A stretch of 64,000 bases of DNA from Massariosphaeria phaeospora. Lineage: Eukaryota > Ascomycota > Dothideomycetes > Pleosporales. The translations under genes and the position numbers were made by a program. The notes under the pieces were generated by a model that saw only the letters and a list, made by a program, of their open reading frames with translations, did no database searches and had not been told where the DNA came from. Positions 26,111 through 37,672 of this stretch are shown here, one piece after another. Where the stretch lies: the NCBI GenBank assembly GCA_011032825.1, contig JAADJZ010000001.1, positions 1,674,001-1,738,000 of the forward strand, read 5' to 3'. The stretch's first letter is position 1, and the number at the start of each line of letters is the position of its first letter.

Positions 26111-26281
26111 ATGTCCAAGCACATCACGAAGTCCAAGCCAGCGTGCTCTGAGAAAAATCCGAAGAATGTCTTGGACACTGCGAAAACAGTCCAAGTCAAG
26201 GCTCCGGAAGAGCGCCGTTTCTCTTGCAAGAGGTGCGAAGTACCTTTTGCTGCTGCTAGGGTACTTCAAAACATTCGTTGA
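26111..26281 (+). pseudogene. Short ORF with zinc-finger-like remnant
   Basis: A 56-codon ORF starting directly at the end of the third repeat unit. The product is Lys-rich (MSKHITKSKPACSEKNPKN) and ends RRFSCKRCEVPFAAARVLQ followed by three residues and a stop. The CKRC spacing plus PF..A..LQ looks like the first half of a fungal C2H2 finger, but the two histidines are lost at the stop. It is either a relic of a zinc-finger gene or chance; I favour a relic at low confidence. Confidence 0.25.
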
Positions 26282-26651
26282 CATTCGTCAACATAGGGAT
26301 TGTGTGCATTGCATCGCGAGGCCATGGCCACACAGGTGCTCTGCATACAGGCAAGCGTAGAGGATGCAGAGGGCAAAGGCTGAAAGGGTTCTGCTGTGCA
26401 ACTCGCGACAAAGGGTTGACCTAGGCGGTGGAGCGTGAGCTGACATGAAAAGAGCGACATCCACCGGCAACGAAACAGCAATAGGGCTGGGGCTTCAGAC
26501 ATCTGGGAACACGCGTCACGATGCACCGTCTTCCAGCTCGCTTCGCTTTGTTAGCTTCCTCTATTGCAGTGCCTTGTAAGCTTACCATATGTAATATAAG
26601 AGAGACAGATATATTGTATAAACGAACAGACTTTCGGCGATGCTCCTAACT

Positions 26652-26916
26652 GCCTAAGGGTTTTTAGAAGTAGGCAGGCTAGGCGGCGGGGTTCTTGACA
26701 AAGACCTGTAGTAGCTAGCATAAAGAGTAATGTCAAGTTGGGCATATATAGGAGAGAAGGTAACACGGAGACGAGCCATAGGGATCCTTCTGACAGCCCA
26801 AGGGTTTTAAGCAATAGGCAATTAGACTACGGCGTTCTTGACAAAGACTAGTTGTAGCTGGCATACGGGGTAATGTCAAGTTGGGCATGTTGAGGAGAGG
26901 TAAGACGGTAGGTAGG
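26652..26916. repeat. Two-copy imperfect tandem repeat, period about 145 bases
   Basis: Copies at about 26652-26772 and 26797-26916 share AAGGGTTTT, AGTAGGCA or AATAGGCA, GTTCTTGACAAAGAC, GTAGCT.GCATA and GTAATGTCAAGTTGGGCAT in the same order. It is followed at 26940 by a short GGAT tetramer run. No coding potential or known element is recognised. Confidence 0.7.
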
Positions 26917-27223
26917 TAGAGGTTCAGAGAATGCAAGATATGAATGGATGGATGGATAGCTTTTCAATTTGACCGTGATTTCCCCACCCGCAAGTACACC
27001 TATGCCTACACACACACATTCTCATGCCGGAACGTGTACCACACCACCCAGAAACGCCAGGCCCGAATTCCCCCATCCCATCCTGGTCCACCTGTGACCT
27101 GCTGCTGATACTGCTACTGTTTTGTCCGATGCTACTACATTACAATACCGTACACTGACTGACCGAAGGAATAATCTACTACTCACACACACATCATCCA
27201 TCTCGCCTCATCTCATCTACCAC

Positions 27224-30200
27224 CTAAACGCCGCCATCCCTCCCCGCCGACGACCCCCAACCCCGATGCCCCTGCAACCCCCCCAGCTGACTCCCCATAC
27301 CCGCCAACCTCGCCGCATCGCCCTGCCCCCCCGCACCCGCACCGCCACCGCCCTGCATCTGCGCGCCAAACGGCGGGCCCGTGCCCGGGCCCGTCACAGG
27401 ATTCGTATACGCGCCCACACCGAGCAGCTTCCCCATCTGCTCCATCGCCGTCTTGGCGCGCTCCCTGATATCGAGATCAACGTCGCGGCCGAGGGCGCGC
27501 GCGCCGTCGTCGAAGCCCAGGGCGCGCAGCTTGAGGGCGCGGTCGCGCGTGTGCGGCTCGTCGGCCGCGTCCTCGACGTAGACGAGGTTGTTGAGGAACC
27601 AGGCGCAGGGGAGGCGCACTTCGCGGCGCGGGTGCGAGAGCAGGGGTAGGATGTGCGTCATGAGGGTTGTTTGGGCGACGACGAGGGAGCGGTGGGTTGG
27701 ACGGCCGTTGGCGAGGTGCACGAGGATGTAGAGGGTGCTGGTGAGGAGTTCGGTGGGGGGGTAGAGGGGCCAGGGGTGTGAGGGCGAGGAGGTAGAGGTG
27801 GAGGTGCTTGTATTGGAGAAGGGGGCGGGGGAAGGGGGCCAGTAGGTGGTGGTGTTTGGGGCAGTAGTGGAGGAAGACGAAGATAGAGGGCCTTTGGGGC
27901 GGAGCTTCGCGTCGAGGAGCTCGAAGAAGCGGGTGTGGGTGAAGGAGTTGAGGAGGTGGTCGATCATTTCGCCGGACGCCTTGTCTTCGGTGATGAAGTT
28001 GCGGAGGAAGTCGAGGGCTTGCTCTTGGATGCGGATGTCGTCGCGCTCCGTGTTGAGACGCGTGTCGTGCTCGTCAGTCTTGATCTGGTGGAGGCGGTCG
28101 CGGATGTTGGTTGCGCTGGTGTAGCGGGAGCCCGGGCGCTGGTGGCGACGCATCGAGGGGATGTCGTCGGTCATTGTGTCTTCGTCTTCTTCCGACGAGG
28201 CTTCTTCGTCCACATCCATGTGGGGGTCGTCGACGGCGTTGAGGATGTCGACCTGTTCGCCGGCGGCATTGGGGGTGCCCATTCCGAGAGTCGCAGAAGG
28301 CGTTATCTGTTTCGAGTCGCCGTTAAGTGTTTGGATAAGCCAGCCAATGCCTAGCTCCTCGAGACAGTGTATCTTCATCGAATATGGGAGCCCTAGGCAG
28401 AGGTGCTTCAGTGCCCATAAGCTACCGTACCGGAGTTCGAAGTTGGCAGACCGACAGTGCTCGCATAATGTTTTGAGAGCTCCAGCTTCGATGATCTCCT
28501 ATATTATCGGTATGAGTATATTTGGCTCAAGAATGGAGGAGAATCGTTGACTTACGGTACGCATGGGAGACACCTCCAGAACCAAATTAGTGATGACTTC
28601 TGTAGCAGCAATCTGCACATTGACGTTCGGGTGCGTCAACAGGTCGAACGAAGGCTGCGCGATGCCATGATCAATCAAGCTGGTACGCAACACACTGATT
28701 GACCTCGAAAGCGAACGCGTGACCTTGCAGGCAGCGATCAGCACCGAAGCCGGATTCCCGTCTTTTGTCGTTGTAGCATTTGCACTCTGACTTGACGCCA
28801 ACTCGCGCGAGCTCTCCGGATACGGGACGAGGGAATCGATAATGTAATTCGCCGCATTGAGCTCAATGATGACCTTCCTGAGATTGTCTTGAGAGTCCGC
28901 CATCGCTGCTAGTGCTAGCAAGGCACTCTCACGATACCTAAATGCGTGCAGAAGCTCCCGGCTCAAGCCCGGCCGTCCTAGAGTAGATGAAGCCGGGTCC
29001 ACCAAAGGATCCCTAACCTGTGGAGACGTTGGCCGCGGCTGCCACTGAGGCTTTGAGGATGAGGCGACGGGGTCGAACGACTTCTTCAGGATCTGAACAA
29101 GGACGGGGAGGATCCGTGCATCGACGGTAGCATTCTGCAGAGTTCTATTACCGCCGACTAGTTCTGCGAGAACGAGCGGAGAGCGCTCTAACACAAACTT
29201 GTGCTCCTCCAATGCTTGCGGGCTGAGCGAGCTAAGCTTCTTCGACTGCTCCGACGTCGGATTTGCCTCCTGGATCATCTTCACGAGGAGAGGTATTATT
29301 AAGTAGGAAAAATGGCGTTCTCTCGTCATCTTCGACGGGTCGTTCAGCGGCCACCTTTCTCCAAACTTCTTCAGCAGGGCCAATAGCCAACAGGCAGACA
29401 GCCGCTCCCGGCCTTCGCCTCGCCGTGCAACAAACATGAGCCATGTGAACAGCGGGCTCTCAGACTCGTCGGTGATGACCGCCCGGCTTGAACTTGGCTG
29501 AAGCGACTCTGTACTCGGCAACCGACTGTAGCTATCCGCGGTGCCTGACGAGTTGAAGGAGCCAAGGGCGGGCCACGACTTTGTGTAGTTATCCGGCTTA
29601 CTCTGTACCGTTTGCAACCGAGGTAGCAGACTGTCCCACGATCGTGTTTGAGAGTGGCCGTCGAAAGTTGTTGTTGTCGTGCCGCTCTTGGGTGTTCCAA
29701 AAAGCTGCTGGACTGGTTGGGAGTAGAGGAAACGTGCCGTGTTATAGTGCGAGTCCCTGATGATGGCCGAGATTGCTTCGAGGATGTCGGGGAGACAGGC
29801 AAGAGGCAGCTCCTCCCGACTCGCGCTCGTCGAACCCGTCCTCTGCGACTCTTCGTCGGCGGCTGCGATGGCCGCCATCTTCGAGGCCAGGATGTCCAGA
29901 AGCCCTGCATTCACCAGCAGAGTCCGTTGCCGCTCTTCCTGACATGTTGCTGTGATCAGCTTCGTCGCTAGAGGTATCTGTTGGTGGACGGCCGCGGCGC
30001 GTGCCGGTTGGGCCAGTATCGCGGCGAGGCTCTCGATGACGGGGCGGGCGTAGAGGTCGTCGTGGATGGCCGCCAGCAGCGACGAGCGCGGCGCGTGGTC
30101 GGCGACGCCCTGCCATGGCTTTTCGTGTGCAACGGCGTCGACGAGCTGGGTGAGGGCGCGCAGGGCGGCGACGACGAGCTTCGGCGGGTTCTCGCTGGGC

Positions 30201-30652
30201 GACAGCGCGTCCAGCAGCGGCGGCAGGACGTCGCCTGCGCGCAGCGGCGCAACGAAGGCAGCACCACCTGGACACCTGAATCAGCCTCGTTCGCAGAGCA
30301 AAGAGTCGGGCGGGCGGGCAACGGTACCGTTCGCGAGACTGCCCACCACCAGCGTCGCCTGGAAGCGCAGCTCGTCGTCGGCGGTCCACTCGGGCGCCCT
30401 CTCGCTGTTGCTGTCGCGCGCCACGCCGCCATGCCCGTTGGTCGCGCCCCTCCTCCTCTTGCCGCCCTTCCTGGCCTCGGTGCGCAGCAGCCCGGCGAGC
30501 GGCTTGACCACGCCGTGCTTGACCGCGAGCTCCTTGCGCTGGTCGTGGCCCACAATCTCGTTCTTCAGGCTGCGCAGCGCCTGCACCTGCGCCTCGGGCG
30601 AGCTTGGGTTGGCCAGCTCCTGGAGCGCCGGCGGGAGTGACGAGCGGCCCAT
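27224..30652 (-). CDS. VID28: Armadillo-repeat protein, ARMC8/Vid28 (Gid5) type
   Basis: Minus-strand exons 30652-30328, 30267-28556 and 28498-27224 code for 1103 residues; introns are 60 and 57 nt. The product is built of helical armadillo-like repeats throughout, for example LQELANPSSPEAQVQALRSL, LVVAALRALTQLVDAV, ATEVITNLVLEVSP and LRYGSLWALKHLCLGLP. The C-terminal part with HCLEELGIGWLIQTL and MIDHLLNSFTHTRFFELLD resembles ARMC8/Vid28, the scaffold that recruits substrate receptors to the GID/CTLH ubiquitin ligase, which degrades gluconeogenic enzymes in yeast. An acidic linker (EEASSEEDEDTMTDD) and low-complexity Ser/Thr and Gly/Ala segments at the end are disordered. The start at 30652 is the first ATG, and its exon joins in frame. 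Confidence 0.8.
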
Positions 30653-31631
30653 GGCGTGGGCGGCGACGGCGAGGTGCGGTTACGCTGTGCGGGCTGTAGG
30701 CACCGACGGAGATGCGAGCGGCACGAACCAAGGGCTGGACCGACTTGATGAGGCGAAGGGCAGTCGTACAGGTGCGCTGGCCGGCGGGGAGCTGGTGGAC
30801 GTGTGGGCGGGAGCTGGGGATGGCCGCTGAGGTTCGGCCGCTTTAGTTGATATGCGGGGAGCTTTGTACGATATGCTGCCTTGGTGATATCTGCCTGCAC
30901 GACTGGGGCTAGCAACCCGTCTAAGAAAAGGTAGTCCGCCTCAAGAACTCTCTCAAGTAGTGGAGGGTTCCTAGCTTACTGTGCATTACGTCTGCCCATG
31001 CAATCTCGGAGCGTGGTGCCTTCTCCCGCCATGCAAACTTCTGTCTACGATTATGACGATCCTTCAGCCTTAGAAGCGCCCGCGGATCCATTCAACGGCA
31101 CGTGACCCTGCTCCGTATCCACGAAACTCACTTTCATATTCCGACGTTGACGGATGGCGAAGCCAAATATCACTGTACTTGAACAGCATCTATAGTAAAG
31201 TCAAACAGCTATCACTTAAGAGCTGTCTCCTCTGCGTCACCCTTACACATCACTTACTTGACTGCCAGATGATAGTCTCCAAACTCATACATTCATATAA
31301 TTCATACCCCAATAACCATAGCCGCAGGTATCCCACAAGTGGTAGTCCCAAAGAGCAAGCCGTCTCATCACCCAGTAGTCCCAACCGCCAGCCGAACCTG
31401 TGATGCGAGACCCTACCTTACCCGCAGACCAACCCACCCAGAGATATAGAAATGCAGACCAGACACCACCGTCCGGCTTAGAGCTGCCCTGCCCTGTCCC
31501 ACCGTGTCCTAACCTGACCCGACCCGACCTGATCTGACAAAAGAAAAGCCAAGTCGAAGTAGTGTCGGCAAAGCTGTACACACCAAGACCATTTTTCAAT
31601 GAAGATCAAACGCACCATCTCCCGAACACCT
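30653..31631. other. Intergenic region upstream of the Vid28-like gene
   Basis: About 980 bases: the promoter of the minus-strand Vid28-like gene and the 3' flank of the next minus-strand gene. GC-rich up to about 30840, then more AT-balanced. ORFs are shadows; nothing else is recognised. Confidence 0.5.
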
Positions 31632-34139
31632 TTAACCATACACACCCGCATCTTTCTCCGTATCCTTCCCGCCCTCCGTAAAGATCACCACCGAAACACA
31701 CGCAGCATACGCTTCGCGAATAGCGCACGCCATGCACGTCTCTTTGATATTCGCTACCACGGCACTGTGGCCGTGGTGCGCACACCAGGCTCTGGCAAAC
31801 ACCTCGTTGTCGCTAACGCCGAGAGCTTCGATGGCGAGCACTTTCTTGACTTGCATGTGGGCGTAGTCTCTTGACGACGACGACGTGGTGAGCGCGGAGG
31901 ACTTCTTCAAGGGGGTGGAGCGGGATGAGGTCGGGCGAGAGATGCGGCCGGAGACGTGGCCCCAGTCGTGCATGTCGACGAGGCCGTCGTCGATCTTGAT
32001 GGCTTGGTAGGAGAAGTCGTAGAAGAGGACTGGGAGCTATTAGTATCTTGAGCGACGGATGATCAAACCCATCGTCTTACCATGAGGGCCTTGATAGCAT
32101 GGAAAGGCGTTGACAAAGTCGACGTCGTATCTGAGTTTCATTGGCCAGCTTTCACCGCCGCATGCAAAGTAGATCGCTGCGTCGAAAGTTAGTGGCGCTC
32201 CGGCACCCTGTCGAGTCGCCGGCTGCTCTTTCAATGGCACAAAGCTTAGCTTCTCGATCCTCACCACGTCGGTTATATCTTTGGTATCCGGCATGGGTAC
32301 TTCATAGTCCTCAACCGGGTAGCTCGTATCCGCCGGACCTAGTGGATTCGTACGGGTATACATGTGCTCCACATCCTTTGGGACCAGTTTCGGATCCGGA
32401 GACTCGCACTGCTTGACTCTCACGCACTCGGTCCGTTTAAGATCTGGTGTGTATATGCAGGGTCCGACCCATCCGGCAATCTGTTTAACACCACGAGCCG
32501 CGCCAAGCACTTTGCCCACGATGCACTGGGACGACCAGTATGTGTTAGCCCGGTATTGAAATCCTGCAGCGGGTTTCATGTGTGTCAAATACTTGAGCGC
32601 ATCCCCTGTATCACGGTCACAGTCTATCAAGCTGTTCATGATAAGCCAAGGTAGCGTCTTCCCTGGGAGAATGATTCCGGAAGCCCAAGACATAGCATCG
32701 GCAGAGCGGTCCTCAAGTAGCTTTTCATTCTTGTCGACTTCATCCAACACATATTCGATCTCGTCCATGTTAGGCCATTTCAGAGTCGCCGCGAACACCT
32801 TCAGAGCCTCTTTCTGTCTTCGTTTGCTCTTTAGTTCGAAATTGAAAGTGCTCTGGTTCTGGGACCTCGACTTGGTAATTGACATGTGCTCCAGCCAGCG
32901 CTGAGCTACCGCAAGGTCCCAAGCGACCACAGGAGGAAGCTGGAAGATTAGTTTTCGTTTTGCCTTGTCTGTGTGAGTTTTAGAATGAATCCGGAGATAT
33001 AGTTCGACGGAAAGAAGTAATTGATGAAAGAACTCGTGTTTCTTTTGCTGGTCAGCCGCATCAAAGAACTTAGCAACCACCTGGTTTTTGGCATTAGAGA
33101 AATCAATCCACGTCGGAAGTGTGAGTATCGAGACAAGATCGGCGATTTGCTGCTCCATGCTGAAATGAGGGCGGTCACTAAAGCGCCCGGGGTCCTCGAG
33201 AAGGGTGCTATATAAATATCGATACATCTCCTCTGGGTCCTGTCGAGTCAAATATTAGGTCAACATGCACCAAAGTTTACCTAGGATGGACTGTGGACTA
33301 ACATCTTCATTGAGCCCGCTCTCTAGCTGCTGAAGCCGGTCCAATATTTGTAGAAGCTTCAGCCTACGCGGCTTGGAGTCGGTCGTAGAATTGGTAGGTG
33401 GAGCGCTGCTTCCGAACTTGCTAACCCAGCAGTTCAAAGTGGTGGTCCCGGCGCTTTTTCCAAACGCATATGCCATACAGGGCTGTTCTAACGACAACCA
33501 AGGAAACTGGCTGTCGGCGGCACCTATCATATTCAGGGACATGTCTTTGAAAGCATGATGCTGGAACGGCGCGCGATCGGTCCTGCTCTGGTGTTCAGAG
33601 TCCATGACGGCGTAGAGGCGATCGTAGCCCGCCGGCGTGTTGGGAATCTCATCGCAATATCCTTTGAATGCAGAGGCTCCGGTGCATATCAGGTCATCGG
33701 CGTCCTGCGGGCTCAACTCGGCGTCCTGTCGGCATCCGGCTGGGGGCCATCGTCTTGAGTTGCGAAACTGTTCGAGAGGCGTGTGATAGGAGTACGACTC
33801 AGCGCGCCGCGGGGGGTTGACCTGCCTTGGTGCGTTGTATGGCAGTAGGATATTCTCTCCTCCACTGGACGACGGGCGAGGCGGGTTCGGCTGCGAGCCA
33901 TGGCGAGTAACTCGTGTGCGGGTGAGTACGGGGCTGGTACGCGTCTTAGGAACTCGCCCAAGTTGCAACTGTGCCAGGCCGTCTACAAGTTGTGGTGGCG
34001 GCGGTGGTGCTGGGTATTGGCGTCCCCAATGCGTATCAAATTGTCGCTGGCTGAGCTCCCACCGATCAATGTCCGGCTTCATCTCTTCAGCATAACGTCC
34101 GTTGCTGAGGTTAGATTGGGCAGGGCTTCTGCGGGCCAT
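31632..34139 (-). CDS. Conserved-looking protein of unknown function, 802 residues
   Basis: Minus-strand exons 34139-33281, 33232-32081 and 32029-31632; introns 48 and 51 nt, both closing the frame with family-like junctions (SILEEMYRYLY and GPHVLFYDFSY). Residues 1-200 are Pro/Arg/Ser-rich and disordered. A folded middle part begins near residue 195 (DDLICTGASAFKGYCDEIP). The final 130 residues form a compact hydrophobic region with AIEALGVSDNEVFARAWCAHH, then ANIKETCMACAIREAYAAC containing several Cys and His. I do not recognise a named family. A metal or redox role for the Cys/His block would be speculation. No signal peptide or membrane segment is obvious, so a cytosolic or nuclear protein is likely. 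Confidence 0.75.
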
Positions 34140-35371
34140 GTTAGCACACAGGTGGCATTGCGCGTTTGCTGAAGGGACTAAGAAGCAATGTGAATGCTAG
34201 GATCCAGAAGGTAGCCGGGAATAGGGCTCGTGACGGCCATGGTGCTCTAGCAGACTGGTGAAATAGCGTGCTCACTTTCATGGTAGGCACTTTGCCTGAG
34301 GCTGCCCGCCGAGTTAACGCGCAACGCGAGCAAGCGCGTCTGCCGTCGTGTGATGTTGGGGTCTCTTGGCCGACAACGGCCACGTTCCGCGATGTGCGTT
34401 GAGCACACGACCTGGAGACTGTGGGGTAGGTTTGGTAAGAGAGTTGACGCTTCGGCGGGCGTGGGGGTGGAGTCTTTGAGGAACCGTCTCAGGTCGCGTA
34501 GGGATGCCTTGCATTATGTCTGGTTGCACCCGGATGACTGCCGGGGCGCTGCAAGTCGTCGCAGACCCGCAGCGACGTTTGCTCAACAGCAACAACATAG
34601 GCAAGGCAAGGCAAAGGAACAGGGACCGTGTAGCCTCACTTTTCCGCTCACGACGTGGATGCTGGCAAGGGGAGGGCGCAAAGCTACAATATCATTTGTC
34701 CAACGCAGCACTAAGGGGACGACACCTCGCTGGCCGGATCACCGAGCACCTGCTCGCAAGACCAAATATTCAGTCCATCGCCCGTTGATTGCCATGCGTC
34801 TGCAGCTGCCACCCAATAGATCTGATGTATTGACGCACTATCTCCTGGGCTGCACATGTCCGCAGCATCGACCATGCACGCAACCGCTATCGTCGCCAGC
34901 AGCCCTAGAGAGCCCCATATCGCACCTCGAGACATTGCCCGCACCCTATCAAACCCCAGCTAAGTCTACCAACCGGATCTGAGCCGCCTGGCCCGGGTCG
35001 GGACGAAGCATATACATACAATGCGCACCTATCGATACAGCACGCCGTCTTTGCAGCGCTTATGTGGGAGATGTACCTTCAGCTAGGTCCGCAGATCAGG
35101 TGCTTGAGATCTAACACACCCGTCCATGACCACGAACCGAGCTGCCAACGCATCATCCTCTACACATCCTAGACCGGGACTGCCCGTTCAGGTATGCGAC
35201 TCCGTGGCGGACATAGTCCTAGATACCGACAAAGGCGTGCTATGAGGGAAGCAAGGCCGGACGAGAGGAGGACAGCGCCGACAGCAAGCGGATTGGAGAG
35301 AGAACGTCAAAGATAAAGGATGGAACTGACACGCATGCGTGCGTCTTTTTTAATCGTCATCGTTATTCATG
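34140..35371. other. Intergenic region without a supported gene
   Basis: 1.2 kb between two minus-strand genes. A 210-codon + strand ORF (34350-34982) is Arg/Thr/Pro-rich, has no recognisable motif, and sits in a probable promoter, so I leave it out. No repeats stand out. Confidence 0.45.
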
Positions 35372-36670
35372 TCATGCGTTGGTTGATTGGGGAGCTTCAG
35401 CACCCATGGCAGAGCTCTCTGGCTGTCCCGTCTGCGCCGTGGATTCCGATGGTGCAAGGCTAGGAGAAGAGGCTGGTTCTGGCGGTTTCTCTATGGTGTA
35501 TCCGTCTCCTCGCTCCACCAGTCCTTTGTAGTAGTCCACGAGCGTTTCCGGCTTCGGGACAATTCGCCACTCCAGCTGGTGCAGGAACTCAAGCTCGAGC
35601 AGCGCCAGTTCCCGGACACTGACTCCTCCGACTCTGGCGTACAGACTGTTGGTCCAGAAGCTGTCACTGAGCCCCTTTGCAGCGACTGTGGCTGCCGTTA
35701 TGAGAAAGCGGTGCACCGTCAGGCTGCTGATGGTGAAGGCGGGGTACATGGTGCACAGCTTGTCGACGTAGAAGACCATGGAGAGGAGGATGGGCGGAGA
35801 GAGGGTGGCGTGCACGATCAGCCGGAACAGGTAGTCGCGGACAGAGATGCCCGGCGGGGCTCTAGACACCAGTTAGTCTCAAATGCGCTGCAACGACGCG
35901 GGGAGGTGGTACCTTGAGTGGAAGCGCGTGAGCTGCCCGTCGCGGAGGGGAAAGCCGTCGTTCAGGCGCACCAGCTCCATCAGCATGTCGGATATCAGCA
36001 CGCCCAGGTCCTTCACATCGCACGTCTCGTACTTCAGCGGCATGACCTTGACGTCGGCCGGCTGGGTGCGCGCCCGTTTGGAAGGCGACGACAGCGCTTC
36101 CGGGGCTGCAGGGCTCGGCTCGTCCTGCCGCGGGCGCTGCTGCTGTCCATGGTGCGAGCCCTCGTCCCGGGACGGTGGCCTCGTATTAGGCTGCGAGGGC
36201 AGCACTGGCACCGACACAGCGGACTGCGGCTCTTTGCGCAGACTGGGCGCTGGCGGCTCCGTGACGGCGGATTCGGCAGAGGTTTCCCCCCGCGCGCTGA
36301 GTGGAATTGAAGTCTGCGGCAGTGCGGGGGCAGCAGCAGTCTCAGCCGGCGCGCGGTATGTCGGTGGCAGGCCCGGCGGCGTGTACTGCGTGCCCGTGTG
36401 TGTGTACTCCCTCCTCCGGTGCTGCTGCGGCGAGTGTGCGAAGGCTGGCACGGGCGACGGTGCCGAAGTCGCTGGCTGCGTGTACGCGTGCGGGTGCGAG
36501 TGCTCGAGCCGGCGAGACGAGGCGCTCACGGCGGCGGGGACTCGAGGGGACGGCGCGCGGGAGGAGGCCGAGGTGCGGCGCGACGAGGCAGAGGCATAGC
36601 GGGCGTGCGCGTGGAAGGTGGCCGAGGGCGAGTTGGGCGCAGACACGGTGGGCGACGACGAGGTCAGCAT
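35372..36670 (-). CDS. PHO80: PHO80-type cyclin (Preg/Pcl-like)
   Basis: Minus-strand exons 36670-35913 and 35861-35372 (51-nt intron) code for 415 residues. The first 210 residues are Ser/Ala/Pro-rich and disordered. The cyclin box runs from about 225 to 365: [14 protein letters not shown], then [50 protein letters not shown] and [16 protein letters not shown]. The TNSxYARVGG motif marks the PHO80/PCL subfamily, whose members bind a Pho85-type CDK and repress phosphate-starvation genes or control glycogen metabolism. The ATG at 36670 is the first true one; upstream in-frame sequence lacks ATG and includes an 8-base tandem repeat. Which Pho85 role applies cannot be decided from sequence. Confidence 0.85.
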
Positions 36671-37672
36671 GGCGACGTCGGTTTCGGAGCGTCGACGAGC
36701 CCTGGAGCCCTGGAGCCCTGGAGCCCTGGAGCCCTGGAGCCCTGTCAGTGTCCGGTGCCCGCTGCGAGTTTCTCTCTGCACAAAGCGGCCCACAGGCTAG
36801 GCACGCTAGGGGCGACGGCAGCGGGAGGGCGGACGACGAGGGCGAGAGAGGGTGCAAACGGCCGGCGAGGCTCGTCTGGACAGGTCGTTGAAATACCTCG
36901 CCGTCGCGCTCCATGCCCGCTGACTGCAACTGTTCGGCCGTCTGGTCGGGGCGCCGCCTCGCGCGGGAGCAACGTCGAGAAGTCGAGGGCGTGGTCGCGG
37001 CGCGCGCAGTGATTCGCCTACCCAGTACTGCGCGATACCGCCTTCCACCTTCCACCGCACCAGCCATGGGGAGCGCAGGTCCAGATCCAGGTCCACTGTG
37101 CGGCATCCATGGCCCAGCACCACTGTCGCCAGAACCACGAGACGCGGTTGTGTTGTTGTGTTGTCTAGCACCGCCTCTCCATGCACGCAGCCTCCGCCTA
37201 GCCGTCCAGCGCCCTCTCGGAGCCCAATGCGAGAGCAGACACCTGACGTCCCCAAGCACCTGTTGCTTTGCGACACTACTACCCAGGAGGAGCCGCGCAG
37301 TCCCTATCTGGGTGTGAAGCTGGCATTGCCGAGGATTGCACCATATGTGGCGACCATGTGCAGTTGCCATAGATTCAGAACGTAACTTTTCTAGACCCCA
37401 TTACGTATATACATACCACTACAGGCAAGCGACAGAACCGACTCCCGCTCCAGCGCATCGGAACATTAAACAACAAGTGGTATCAACCTAGCTACATGTA
37501 CCAACGGCGACAAAAGCCCGCAATTAACGAGCGGCAAAAATCCGAAATCCAAAGCCCACGTGCAAGCCGAGCCGGTATGCAACCACAATCCAGAGCGCCG
37601 ACCCGGGTTCGTACAGGAGTAACTATTCCGAGAAATGAGAAGTGATATAGGAGAGAGAGACGGGCGCACCCA
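36671..37672. other. Intergenic region and leader of the PHO80-like gene
   Basis: GC-rich, 1.0 kb, with many Arg/Pro-rich shadow ORFs on both strands. It begins with the 5' leader of the cyclin gene and its GAGCCCTG array, and ends at the 3' side of the cupredoxin gene. No further gene is supported. Confidence 0.5.
36697..36744. repeat. GAGCCCTG octamer, six perfect tandem copies
   Basis: Six identical 8-base units, 48 bases in all, lying 27-74 bases upstream of the cyclin start codon, so probably within its 5' leader (as CAGGGCTC on the coding strand). Perfect conservation suggests recent expansion. Confidence 0.95.

Larger units (their letters stand above)
25298..27223. other. Repeat-rich intergenic region
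   Basis: About 1.9 kb between the convergent ATP2 (+) and Vid28-like (-) genes. It contains three tandem units of the dispersed repeat, a 56-codon ORF resembling part of a C2H2 zinc finger, and a second two-copy tandem repeat (separate entries). The last 250 bases, with CATCCATC and CCCACC runs, lead into the 3' end of the minus-strand gene. I found no intact gene. Confidence 0.6.

Noticed and set aside
27122..27649. 175-codon + strand ORF
   Set aside because: Antisense shadow of the Vid28-like 3' exon with Arg/Pro-rich product.
34350..34982. 210-codon + strand ORF between two minus-strand genes
   Set aside because: No recognisable motif, biased composition, and no convincing leader or intron.
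36342..37370. 342-codon minus-strand ORF overlapping the cyclin gene
   Set aside because: It is the wrong frame of the cyclin exon and its GC-rich leader; the cyclin frame has a clear domain.
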